64,000 nt of DNA from Halocafeteria seosinensis. Taxonomy: Eukaryota; Sar; Bigyra; Bicosoecida. The notes beneath the pieces were generated by a model. The model did not search any database. It saw only the letters and a program-made list of their open reading frames with translations, and was not told the origin of the DNA. Of this stretch, positions 20,301-31,400 are shown one piece after another (positions within the stretch are counted from its first letter, which is position 1; every line of letters begins with the position of its first letter). Both the position numbers and the translations under genes were made by a program. The stretch is from the NCBI GenBank assembly GCA_001687465.1, contig LVLI01000369.1:1-64000 (forward strand), given 5' to 3'.

Positions 20301-22149
20301 GGTCGTTGATGCAGTACAGCAACAGAAGTAAGCTGCGAAATTCGGCTTCATGAGGGGATTCAAGGCGGTTCATGTTCTGGTATGCCGATTCGGTGGACTC
20401 GTATTTCCCCATGCGGTATGCATTGAGGGCGGCACCATATGCACGCTCGTAGGCATCGTCGTATAGCTCGTCCAGCGTTTTCAACGTATTATTCATTTCG
20501 GTATGGTTCGTGTGCCCCTCACTCTTGTTACCCTGGTAATGAAAGCTGTCGTGTTCACAGAGTTCGTAGGCCGCTAGTGCGTGGTATCGCACTATTCGTT
20601 CGTGCACATCGATGACGAGGGGGTCGTTCCTCCCACCGCGTCTGTAATTTTGGCTTGCAAAGTCACGCCGTATAGCACGCGTACGATCAAGCAAAAATTT
20701 GTGTAGTTCAAAAAACGTGATCGTCGTCTGTGGCACTCGAAACGGGATCAAGTGGACATTGTGGGAAGCCTGAAGTTTATCAGCTTCCAGAATACTTCTC
20801 GAAAACAAATATGATGCGGTGCCAAGTAAAGCTCCAGGATGGCGGATATTCGTGCTATTGTCTCCGGTAGCCCCCTCTTCACCATAGTCACCCCCTGCAC
20901 CTGCCTGTCCCGCCGCAGATCTTTGGAAGCGTGTCACCATCAAATCGCGAAGATGTCTGCCACTTCTCTTACCCATCTCATCCAAAGGCGGAAGCTCAAA
21001 CTTCTGTATGTTGTTCCATTTTACGTTACTTCTTCTACCAACATTTTCTTCATCCCGCGGACACATGTCAAAGCATTCACCGATCCTACCCTCCCCCAGG
21101 AGCGGCCAATGTTTGTACCTTTCGCCGACTTCAAATCTGTATCGTTGGTCAGCCGAGCGAGAATCAATATCGAATTCTTCCTTCATCATCATTTCATCCT
21201 CCGCCCCTTGTTGCCCATCTTCCACGCCTTTTGTGCTCGTTCCATCGACAGTGTCTGTATGGTATGAGTATCCGCCGATGCCTGTAACGGTACCCCATTG
21301 CATAGTATCTCTGCCACCAACTGCCAAACTCCCTGTTTCACTATCTGTTTCCAGGGCTGCCGCAGCAGACGTACGTTGAGAATTACTATCTTCCATTGTC
21401 GGCATCAGGGCAGTTTTCCGGGAGCCATGGCGTTTCTCTGCTTGCATCTCCCCTCTGTTGGTACTCCCGTCTCTCTTAACTGCACCGCACTGCTGTTGGG
21501 TTTCCACGGCACTCTGGTTTTTGATAGACGGCTGTACATTATTTGTCACCCCCGACCGGTCGGTTCCTATTGACCAGCCTGAATTCTTTTCTCTCGTCTG
21601 TTGGCCACTAGTGTTGACCATTTCGAAGGAAGATGCCTGTTTCCAAACCTTGAAAGGATTGCTGTTAGAGGAATCCTGAGGAGCGCTCGTCGTGGTGGGC
21701 ACTGTGCTCTCAACACTACCATCCCAGGGAGGTCTGGACCACGTCGATTGGCTCCAACTGCGAAACGAAGATGTCTCTTCCCCTCCTCTTCCTCTTCCAA
21801 ACACTTGCATAATGTCGTTACCCTGTTTGCTAGCAACATTACTCGCCTCGTTCGAGTTGTTGTTGGCGAATGGTGTAGCTGGTGCCCATGGCCCAAAAGT
21901 CTTTGATGTATTCCTAGCACCTTGTGAAGAAGTCCATGCCTGGGAAGGGCCAAAAATGGACGCTGCTGTGGGTCCACTACCTTGTCCGGTAGTGAAACTG
22001 CTCGTATAGCAGTTCGAAGAGGATGGGGCGGTATTCCTGGAGGCAGAAGAAGAGGGAGGAGCACCGAAGATGGCAGCCAAATGGGAGCTCGTTCCTCCAC
22101 CACTATCACCGCCTTCATTGCGTTCTTTCCTTTGTCCAAACTGGTACAT
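17332..22149 (-). CDS. SAC3: SAC3/GANP-family mRNA export factor
   Basis: Intronless, 1605 residues from the ATG at 22149 (an in-frame GTG lies 6 bases upstream). SAC3/GANP proteins are the scaffold of TREX-2, which couples transcription to mRNA export at the nuclear pore. The N-terminal quarter is Ser/Gly/Thr-rich with nucleoporin-like FG motifs (AAIFGAPP, ASIFGPSQ, KTFGPW, MQVFGRG). The family hallmark GECFDMCPRDE sits near residue 358 and opens a helical SAC3/PCI region to about residue 745, including HALNILKKLP and a winged-helix-like stretch ending near EGEIQFFPLK. A Ser/Thr-rich linker follows, then a C-terminal half (from about 1070) that is helical and not recognised in detail; in GANP this part binds other TREX-2 subunits. 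FG motifs plus the MCP signature make assignment to this family firm, while orthology to GANP rather than LENG8-type paralogues is less sure. Confidence 0.87.
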   Translation of the reverse strand: MYQFGQRKERNEGGDSGGGTSSHLAAIFGAPPSSSASRNTAPSSSNCYTSSFTTGQGSGPTAASIFGPSQAWTSSQGARNTSKTFGPWAPATPFANNNSNEASNVASKQGNDIMQVFGRGRGGEETSSFRSWSQSTWSRPPWDGSVESTVPTTTSAPQDSSNSNPFKVWKQASSFEMVNTSGQQTREKNSGWSIGTDRSGVTNNVQPSIKNQSAVETQQQCGAVKRDGSTNRGEMQAEKRHGSRKTALMPTMEDSNSQRTSAAAALETDSETGSLAVGGRDTMQWGTVTGIGGYSYHTDTVDGTSTKGVEDGQQGAEDEMMMKEEFDIDSRSADQRYRFEVGERYKHWPLLGEGRIGECFDMCPRDEENVGRRSNVKWNNIQKFELPPLDEMGKRSGRHLRDLMVTRFQRSAAGQAGAGGDYGEEGATGDNSTNIRHPGALLGTASYLFSRSILEADKLQASHNVHLIPFRVPQTTITFFELHKFLLDRTRAIRRDFASQNYRRGGRNDPLVIDVHERIVRYHALAAYELCEHDSFHYQGNKSEGHTNHTEMNNTLKTLDELYDDAYERAYGAALNAYRMGKYESTESAYQNMNRLESPHEAEFRSLLLLLYCINDPESHALNILKKLPERILSSKEIKLAIRALRAASTRRLHEFVRLMKRASPLQAIFMQRSFRTLQRRVLMDIDGMVGAHNQKNKTTIYVKMDDLKKMLCPASTNEIVEILKEQEFDNYEVTEGEIQFFPLKQSTVEKTRASRNIKLPHLLPHVHRALEDRSAFVNADKWCETQMGVIYGDSRSTITPSLTSSSSWSPQIPSKTTSTSVAKEKDSSTYFYPRTVSASEQSFSATGSQDTPSISRPKWDTPLKLSVDASPFVPAQSKAVTLPVSLTSRTSKVSAPTTVNIGDTKYTSTDVSTVYADIKNTMNNIGMIPSNEVITSARATTTSSSSSIGMMDVSGAPSSRRSAAHDTKEFRFEMQTQTSTGVAEEYGASTSFTAIPSVVNSSTNTIISGDALIKQGSTSDDKSRSKPSGTESSKEKIFTTEDNKYSEVSSTDVPSNVFETVTGSSGNDAGSDDDYFRWDDEPDSGETASVVSEEEEQLFPRCEIFEVDKHKMEEAILVKYQQAGFTSAFTATFSHSTARMDWGHCLKDTPRGFSLGIIETFASPTEDNSSYLHFSRSLGHFVVLGSMDQRLKNEGTVIELEYGRSIHFYGDGGLSIGHHDRFLRLVNFILHDRLPYDQWKGAMCDALQGILESAAREDTWIVFCCWRFDLCNLSVEKLSKLIKEVCEYVSGPIVAGIVDVGSVSERETVAASLQLKSLVEESTRDERPRWYDEATEGVSLFRLVELSIDSFFDSLNDGSLRSIVALWNVYVEALFNQLGSADNLTAERLCGLRLPMLGSSHGIASYCAQTILEKLSKFDDAAWRAVRSFAADLTINEIHAVLERECPDSLQYWAPISEVLSEWSSQKHKNTAFPAQVVSCSLRQLVCLHCDKDNWDLLVTGIPLLRAYHAMLHAVHQCQECRPEVPQKRRETSMTSSHSSRKKSKTAVSENDERDLPNPTIGCSRVKKSVVGREISPQLQRLQELLAQESAEASRFDTIVNSNC

Positions 22150-22170
22150 CGCCACACGTTTCTCTTGCAG

Positions 22171-22296
22171 CTACTCTCGCCTCTGTCGAACAGCCCTCGA
22201 ATAGAGCATGATAAGGGGCAAAATGACGCCAGCAAAGAGAATAATGCAGCCAACGAACCACCGAATTAAGGACACTGAGCCCGTCAATTCACTCAT
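22171..22296 (-). CDS. Small single-span membrane peptide or uORF of SAC3
   Basis: A 41-codon ORF starting with ATG at 22296 and ending with TAG at 22171, 21 bases before the SAC3 ATG. The predicted peptide has a short polar N-terminus (MSELTGSVSLIRW), a continuous hydrophobic segment of about 20 residues (VGCIILFAGVILPLIMLY) and a basic tail (SRAVRQRRE). This is the classic layout of a tail-anchored or single-pass membrane micropeptide and is unlike random sequence. It could be an independent small gene, an upstream ORF regulating SAC3 translation, or chance. I do not recognise a family; size and topology recall small ER subunits such as OST4, without visible sequence identity. Confidence 0.4.
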   Translation of the reverse strand: MSELTGSVSLIRWFVGCIILFAGVILPLIMLYSRAVRQRRE

Positions 22297-22478
22297 ATTT
22301 CATCAAAGAAACCAATCATTCGTAAGAAACCATGCACACATGTGCTCCGTGATCTACTCTACATCCGACAATGCATAACATTGGCAACACTGGTGTATAC
22401 AGCCTGCCATTCATGTCACACGAAAATACATACACATGGGTGAAAGTTTTGTTTGGCGTGTATTGTTTGGAGAATTGA

Positions 22479-25400
22479 TCACTGGGGCGGCATCGGAGGC
22501 GCATTCAGCAAGATGGTGCAGACACCTGTATCATCTTGTATTTTATTCAAAACAGACAGCAGAAAATGACAGGGAGACTTCCAATGGCCGGGCATCGAAT
22601 TCTTGATCGTCGCATGAGGGTTCATACGGCTATCTTTCTGACCGCGGCTTAGATTGCGGTTACACTCTTCAATGCTTTTCTGTAACTCCTTCCACGCTTC
22701 AGACAACCTCTTCGCCACCGTCTTGATTGCTTCACTCCCACCAATCACGCAGACTATGCTAGCTGCGGCGCAGCGAGTGCTGGTCAAAATATCGAGTGCC
22801 TCCGAAGACTCCAAAATATCCGCAAAGTGAAGCAAAATAACTGGCCATGCCTTTACCGAAGAGCGGTTACCTTCTCGCACCATTAACTGCAGGTCTTCAC
22901 TTTCCATACCAAACTTATTTGCTATTAATGAAGGCAAATGGTGATGACTCTGGTGGGATTCTGTATTTACTTGTACGTGCTCGATCCCCGAGTATTTCTG
23001 GAGCTGCAGTTCATGCACTTGAAGGTATTGCATTGGAAAATGCCCAGAATGCAGAAGCCGGCGGGCTGAATAAAGAGGGTCAATCAGCGACTCTTTTGGC
23101 CATGCAGCAGGAACGCGTCGAGAACACCGGGCATCCATTATGCCATTAATTGGAAACTGGGCTTCCTCCATTGATATACCCGGTCGAACCGGAGCATCTC
23201 GTCTTGACATTTCCGACCGATTTGGTAGCCTTGACGACCAAATTCCAAGTATATCCGAAAGCGCCGGAACAGACGGTATGGACCATAGCACACTTCTGTG
23301 GGAACGGTTTACCGAGTTCAATCCATAAAACACTGAGGCTCCTCTTCTCACCGTTTCAAGCTCCACCAAATCGCGCATATTGGAAGCTCTTGAGCTGGAG
23401 CGACCAGCAGACAAAATGCACACGTTCAAAGGATTCGATAGTCTAATCGTTGGACCTAAGACTTTGGATGCGCGTTTTCTCGGGAATTGATAAGAGCCAG
23501 GCGGTAGCGAACTCGATAACTGTACCAATTGCCACAACGAGCGACTCCTGGAGAAGAACACTAGACCATAATCACCACGAGGATTCGACGGATCCGAGCT
23601 CCTGTTCCCTTTAATCGCTGCCGCCACCGCGGCGGCAGTTCCTTCTTCTACACTTCCTTGTTCTTGGGTCAAACTAACATTCTCTTGTTCTGCAAGAGCT
23701 GGCTTTTCAATTTTATTGACCCCGAAACTGAACATATTTTCCCATGGCATAACAGCTGACGTGGCAGAAGGAATAATTAAAATTGGGGCGGATGGTATTC
23801 TACTCTTCTCCTCATTACCACTAGACTTTCCGAACAGTGTTCTTACAAAACGGGTAAATCCACGAATATGATGCATTTCCTTTTCTCGTCTGGGTGCTCC
23901 AGTCATCTCCTTCTTCTTAGACAACTGCTGTAACAAAAAGAATACTACCATGTACGGGGTATTCATGGTCAAGTTTAACTGCTTTACGACCTTGTCCATC
24001 CATCGTGGGCTTCTCATGCCTAGGATCTGGTCATTTTGGGTTTTCGAGCCACCAATGCCAGCCAATTGAGTAGCAGCGGTTAATCCTCCCTTGACAGCAT
24101 CCAGGCCACCAATACCGGCTGCCTTCAGCCAGAATTGCCACAAACCGGAACTCAGAACGTCGGGCTCATCTTTTTCTTTTGACGGATAGACTCTCTTCGC
24201 AACTTCCGATACTACGGCGAAGAACACCCTCTGTGTTTCTGTTTCCTTGTCAGAAGCCTCTTCAGCTTCCATCGGAGCCTGAGGGTGTTGCATGCATTTA
24301 TCAAACATTGTGCGATCCAGCTTAGGCACTTCCGTTGTGCGCGAAGGTTTGGGACCGACACTACAGATGTGAGGATTGCTCTCGGAAAATGGTGCGAATA
24401 CGCACACAGTTTCGTAGTAAGGAAAATGAAGGCAGTAACAAGCGCGTTTTAGTTGCAACAAGCAAGTTTGAAGAAGAGGATTCGACTCAATTCCCGATTC
24501 GGCAGCCTTCACTAACGCTTCGTAACTCGCAGTAGACAGTGCCAAACTATCTTCCCCCAAAGCAGTTCTCATCCTGTCCATCTCGTGTCGTATGCAACCA
24601 GACCGTTGCAGCATCTCTGCTCTAATGTTTTGAAACGTGGGAGACCAGTCGACCGGGGAAGCTATCATGAGATAGCTACTAAGCTTGGCATCCATTCGGC
24701 TCCACAAGTCTCCGATATTTCTCAAGTGCCGCTGCATCCATAACCAATCCTGACTATTTCCTAAAGAAAGTGGTGTGGCAGTGGGACCAAAACAAGGCTG
24801 TACAAGTGACGTTGCCATAAACGGAGAGTCAGCGTTGTTTTCCTCAGCAAAATAACTGGATGCAGCTTTGACAGAGGTATGTGATAACCAAGAATTCGCC
24901 TGATACCGCAGAAGTACGAAGAGCTTCGAGAGCAGTTTTTCTCGTAAGCAAGCAAGCGACATACTTCCTGAGTGACCACTCTCATGAGTCAAACAACTAC
25001 CGGAGACTGAAGATCGCTCTTGGGTCTGCGAACTGGGAGCACGTGACCCCTCTCCTTGCGGAGAATCCTTCTCACGTCCATCAAGTTCTTTGGAAGCGTC
25101 CATATCGTTCTCCGTCACTCCACTCACTGCGTGCGAACTCGCCCTTCGGGAGCGCGGGGGAACATGCGATAGAGGTTTCGCTAAAGATGGATCCAATTTC
25201 TCCAGGTTCCCGGTGACTTCAGTCTTGTCCTGCTCTGGTGTAGTTGGCAATCTTTTTCCGCGCAGGCCAACGTTCCGTGTAGTCAACTGTGTGAAGTCAT
25301 TTCTAGATCCACAAGTCTCAGTTATTCGCCTACTCAAATTCGAACGACGCTTCGGGAGGTCTGCAGCACCTCTCGGGGGGTAAGTGCTGAATTTCCCCCT

Positions 25401-28400
25401 TTGAATGCGTAATCTTTCCGCGGCGTTGGAAGGTCTTGCTCCCTTGCTCAAGGCTAACCCGTGACCGGTGTTGGGGAAGTGCTGAAGCTCCTCCACATAG
25501 GAGTGGGCTCCTTCAGTATTTTTTTGCTCTGTCGAATTGTCTTCTTCCCCACGGCTAGACGTCGATCCCATGACTGTGTCTGTATTTGTTCCGGAAGTCG
25601 CTGAAGAAACAGGATTGGATCCGGTTGACCTTTTATCGTTCGCTCCGTGAGAATCGTCTCGACGATATTGATTCTCCATTCCGGCAAACTTTAGCAGATA
25701 ATCCTTCATCGAGTTGTCTACAGTGGGACTTGGATCTTCCACCATTGTTGGTGTTGCTGAAGGAAGGTACTGCTGCTTTGGCAACCGCAGATAAACTAAT
25801 GGCCGCCTTTCCTCCTCCTTACTTCCCAAGGCCAACTCAGTACTGGCGACATCTAGGACCGCATTTTGAACGGCGTATACTAGACGTATTAGGTCTTCAC
25901 TAATCTTCTCCGCCTGAGATCGAGCAACGATTATGCTTTCATGCAGCGGGCTCTCTGTTTCCTTGCGATCAGGAGACAAAGGCAGTGAAGGGTGACCTTC
26001 GCTCTCAGTTCTACCAGTGACGGTATTTCCTGCCATGAGAGGATTTAGGGACGCAGTGGATGTTCGGTCTAACCGCCTGCCCCAATGAAACCGTTGAATA
26101 CCAACAATTTCGGAACTCTTCCACACAGAAAATGCGTTATATTGATCTTCACCGGTGAGGTTGCTGCTGAACGACTGGGACACCCCCTTCTGTAGGAGCG
26201 AAAACGCATCTTCCCAAGCACGAGCTCCTTTCCGACCGGAATCCGGTACAGCATCTGGAGTAAACACCGATAGGTAAGGCTGAATCAAACGCGACAACGT
26301 CACTCGCTCTGCACGAGGCACTGAGTCTTCCCTCGTCTCCAAAGATGATGTCTTAGCATGCCCTCGAACAGAGTTCATATCAGAAGCAACTGGAATCGAC
26401 TCCGAGAATTCCGTTGCTGGATGGAAGAACTTCGAAGTGAAATAGTTCGAAACAGCAATCGGTAATGGGGGTACGATTTCCGAGCACTTAGTTTCGCTCA
26501 TCCTTTTGAAGATCCGAGAAGCACGAACGTACGCATCAAGAACAAAGATATACTGGTTAATCAGTTTAGCGTCTCGGCAGGAGCAAAGCCACCGTGTTAT
26601 TCGCGACAGCATTTCTTCAACCCATTTTGCTTCAACGACGTCCCCAAAGCAAAAGGGGACAATGATATTTCCAGCAACAAACATTTGCCAGAAAACACGC
26701 ACCGATTCAATCCAGAATGCTGTTGCCCGAATTCTTTGTCCTGCCATCAGTAGCTCAGAGTAAGCGAGCGACGACCTCAATGATAACCTCAAAGCCCCCA
26801 GACTCTGACTGACCTTCATCACGGAATCAACTAAATGCACTGCCCGGTCTTCGGATCCAACACACAGTCGGCACAAACTTGAAGGTATTTGTTCTTGCTC
26901 CCCGGTGCGGGTGCGGCTGTCATTAACAAATGTAGCATTGAGGTGCCAACGTTGATAAAGTATTGAAACTAGACTCAAGGGTTGTTCGTTATCACCCGCC
27001 TTCTCATCGAGATAACACTGTTGCAGAACTTTGTCCAGTGAGTCAAACAGCTCGTATTGATTCGAAGCGGCCGGTAAGACGGACCGCTTTCCCAGTTTCC
27101 ACTCTGTGGTTGCTTCGATAACACCCATGTGGTTTCTGGACGTCCCAAGATGGTCGCCAAGTATATTTAACATTTGAGCAGCGGTTTCGAAAGATGAGAC
27201 GGCTGCGCGGTAAAAACACCAAGACCCACAGAAGATATCACCACTCCATCCTGCAGCAAGGACGTCATGAAAGCATAGTGGGGATACAACGGTCGGCCCC
27301 CGTTCGACAAGATCCGTTACCCAGTATATCTCCTGACGAATGCGAGTATCTTGGGTCATTGACAAAAACGCCTTTGGTTGATCAAAAAGCCGTTTCTGCA
27401 AAATGCTGACTTTGAGCGCGTCATGTGCTGCGTTTGGTATCTCTAAGAAGGCACTATGGTGATTCACAGAGTCCCCTCCCCCTTTCGCCTTGTACCATGT
27501 ACTCGGGCAGCGAAGAAGCCGCAACAGGATATGGCCACGTAATTCCATGAGGCTAGCTACGGATTGAAGCCATACTCTCAGTGTAGCAAACACTGAAGAG
27601 TCGTTTTCTAGACACTCCGCCACCCGAGATGCCGCGTGCGATAAACGAGTAAGGAACGAAGCTCCTTCCAATTCTTGATCAAAGTGACGCAGGAAGCTGT
27701 TAGTATCTTTGAGACATAGGTGGGGAGGAAACCTATCTAGCACCTGGATTAAGCGAGACACCGACCGAAGTGCGGCCCTATAGCATCCCGCAGCAAAGAG
27801 GTTCTTGACGTATAGCTTGGCCATCCTAAATGTATCCGTCTCAAGATACACTTGGTCCCCTGTTTGCAAAGATTGCGTAGCGCGAAGCCCTAAGACTGGA
27901 CACCATTCATCACTGCTAATATCTTTTGATCTGACCGGGCAAATGTACACGTAGTTGGCCTTCCTCTCCGATGACAGTAAGGGCAGAAACGGAAACACAT
28001 GATTCAATACAGTCGCACAGTCAGCGTGGGCACTGCAGCGATAGTATCCTTCAGCTAGCATCGCTGAGATCTTGCTAATATGTGAAAAGCGCAACTGCGT
28101 CACGTTTGCCACAGTTTCAATAACTTCCCTTCGCGTGGATTCTCCTGTAGAGCGATAGAGAAGCTGATTGCTAATAGAGGACACACCAAGAGGATCCGGG
28201 AGTATCGGCATGAACGGCAGCAATACGTCGATAGTAAATTTTGGCTCGTATGAAGCCAGGGATAATTTCGCCAGTAAAAGCGCAAGCTGGACTAAGCTCT
28301 CCCGTGGCAGCCACGCAACGTTCTTCCCTTGTTGGTTACTCCCCCAGACACATTCAGCGCTTGGAGGGAGGAAATCGTCAACAAAACCTTTTTGTAGGAC

Positions 28401-31400
28401 AAAATTCATCGCAGTTGCATCATTTGTGTCCACTGTCGTTAGATTGCTTCGTATACGAGTTAGATGAGATATGGCCCTAAATAGCCAACCAGGGATGTCA
28501 ACTTCCCTGAGAATATCAACATCACTCGCTCCTCCAGATCCGCAAGAGGAACTGCGCAAATTTGCGTGGTTTTCGAGACCTTTGAATTTCCTCAAACTCT
28601 CCTGGATGATGATCTGTGACAGGACTTCCATCTCCGGTGTGTTGCCGTAACCTGCAAATGGTAACTCCCCCGAAGTGGGCGCACGAACGCCACTACCCTC
28701 TTGCAAACGCAGTCCAGGTATAATCGCCATTAAGAGAGAGTTTGATTCTTCGACAGTGGTGACACGGTTTGTCACCCCCTTAGCGTGAAGAACTAAGAGC
28801 CCATGCATTAAAATAGTACGAGCCACGCTAGGCCTCGTTGACAGCCCAATTTTCCCCACTTTAATCAATATTTGAAACAGGCGAACCGCACTCTTAGTAG
28901 GGTCCCGCATAGCCAACCACGCTGCTGAGCAGATATACCCAAACGCCCTCCCCTGCATAGACGCCTTTTCATAATCACCGGCCAGCTGCTCCAAAATAGA
29001 GATCAGCTCATCTGCAGGGATAGAAGGGTCACGTTGCGTTGTGTCCTGGAGTAGCTTCAGACGAAACCAGAGACTACGGCACTCTCCAGCTACCTCAGCG
29101 GACACGAGATGTCGTGCAATTCCCGCTGAGGTTCTAGTATTCTGCATAGATCCAACGTCTTGCAAGCCGGAAATATTGCCCAGTCCAGACTCGAAGTGGT
29201 AGCACAGAAGTCCAATGACATCTCTTCCGCGCTCCGTTTCGAGCAGAGTTGGAACGTAAGTGGTTCGCGTACCCAAAAGAAGAGAAATTGCATCTGCATC
29301 GCCAAGCGCTCCTGCACTGCGTTGTCCTGCCCCTAGGGCGTAATGATGTGTCACTAGCTCGCTAAAAGGAGCGACTTGCGCAAGCATTAATGCCTCAACT
29401 AAAGCACCTCTTGAATAAAGAGCGTCGCCGTATACACCGTGAGCAATTGTTGGCGGTGCCGAAGAGAAGTCTTTTGGGGCACCTAGACTGTCCTGTGCGC
29501 CCGCTGCGGAACATACCGAAGAAAGCAGACCTGGTACCAGACGCTGGAGAACCTCGTATATTCGGCTAGCTTCCTCATCCTGCAACCCTCGTTTACGAAG
29601 CCAGGAGGTTGCCCCCACAACAGTCTTGAGCCGCTGCATTCGCGATAATGAATGATGAAGACCTACCAATAACCATACAACATCCTCCATCACTGCCGCC
29701 GTGGAGTTGACGACTGCAGCACATATTGACTCGGAGTTCCAGTCGACATCCATTTGAGTCCCGCTACCCTTAAACACTGGACGAACCTGTATATGGAAGG
29801 ATAGTTGGCTCACCATGATCTCAGCACTGTGTGAACCAGAGAAATCCGTCACATCAGGGGCGTGGATCTCTGCCAACTCTGACAGCAAGCACGCAACGAT
29901 TGCAAACGGTGCCCTCGAACTTATCAGGAAAGAAGAACTTAACTCGTCAATGCCAACTGCACGAAACTTTGGAAGAAGAGGTGTACAACGATTGTCCCCT
30001 TTTCTATTATCCTTGACGGGCCCATCTCTTTTAAGTGACGCGCGAGCATGAATGGCACGAGCAAGCGGATGACGAATTACCGAACACAGAGCTTGGGACT
30101 CTGAAAACGTAGCCCTCTGATGACGATGCGGTTCAAGAAACCCACACCATGAATGTGGTATGGGTTGATTGTCATCGACGCAAGCTCTTGCCGGGAGGAT
30201 CGGGTTGCCATCAATACCCCATTGAGAAGTACTGACAGGATGAAATACATTGAAGAAGGTCGCCTCCTGTTGGTCCTGCCACATACACCCAGAGAGCAGA
30301 AAAATATCTGTCTCGTCCAGGAAACATGAGCTAACAGCGTGCCGAAGGCAAGCTTCAAAACTAGTCGAGGAGGTCAGTTGATCACTTTGCTCACGAAATC
30401 CATCGACAAGAGTATCCGACAACAACTGCCGATAAGTTAATGGTGATCGGCCATTACACAACTCAGCGCATAGATTACTTAGATTCATTCGAAAATGCCC
30501 AACGCATCGTTGACCGCAGCTACGCTGAAAGGAGGCGGCAAATTCCTTCACTAGTCGTCGTATATGCTCAACATGTGAAGCCAACGATAAGCGGTAGGCC
30601 TTATGAAGGAAGGCGCCGATTGCTCCGTCACATCCGAAAAGGGTATTTACGGATCTTAGAGCAGTTAATGTACTCTCTGTCCGCACTTTCTCTTGCAGAA
30701 CGCTCGCCCTTGCTAATGTTGTATAGCTGTGCTGGACATAGCATCTGTCAGTCGGTTCTCCATCCGCACGCACATAAAATCGATCCAAGATCACCGGAAT
30801 GACAGCCAATAAAACCATATCGTTCAGGGCGACTTGAAGGCATTGATTTGCCATTGACGCCATTGCCGACCTAATCCAGACTTGCGCTGTGTCCTCCGGA
30901 GCCATTCCACTAGCAAAAACGGATCGACGGATACTGTCGCTAACGAGAGGATCCTCCATAGCCACCCTCATCCATTTGCGGAACGAGAGCTTTCGCGCTA
31001 GGTCAGTTAGACTACCCTCTCCCGTATTATCTGGTTCCCCACTGCGTCCTCCTTGTGTGGTACCCTTTCTTCTTGAGGAGCCATTCTCTCTGCTTCTGCG
31101 AAGCTTCCTGCGCTGATTTTGTTTCGATTCTAGCCGTACAGCTGATCCTTCCTGAAACCGCCATGAAGTATAATGCAATTCTTTCCTTCTCTGTCTCTTT
31201 CTACGTCTAAACGCTCTCATCTCGCCCCATAAACTATAATCTACGCCTCCATTTTGAGCATATTGGCCGGTGTCTCCCCCTTTGGCAGGCGCTCTGACAC
31301 CTCTCTTAAGTTTATCCAGGAAAGCGCGCCCCTTTGTCTTTCCTCGTTTACTTTCCTGAAACTTTCCTTCTCCAGTCTGTTTGGTACCGTTTGCGTCCCT

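Noticed and set aside
21567-22253. Minus-strand 228-codon frame overlapping the SAC3 5' end.
   Set aside because: Shadow frame of SAC3 low-complexity codons; only the separate 41-codon ORF with its own ATG was kept as a candidate.
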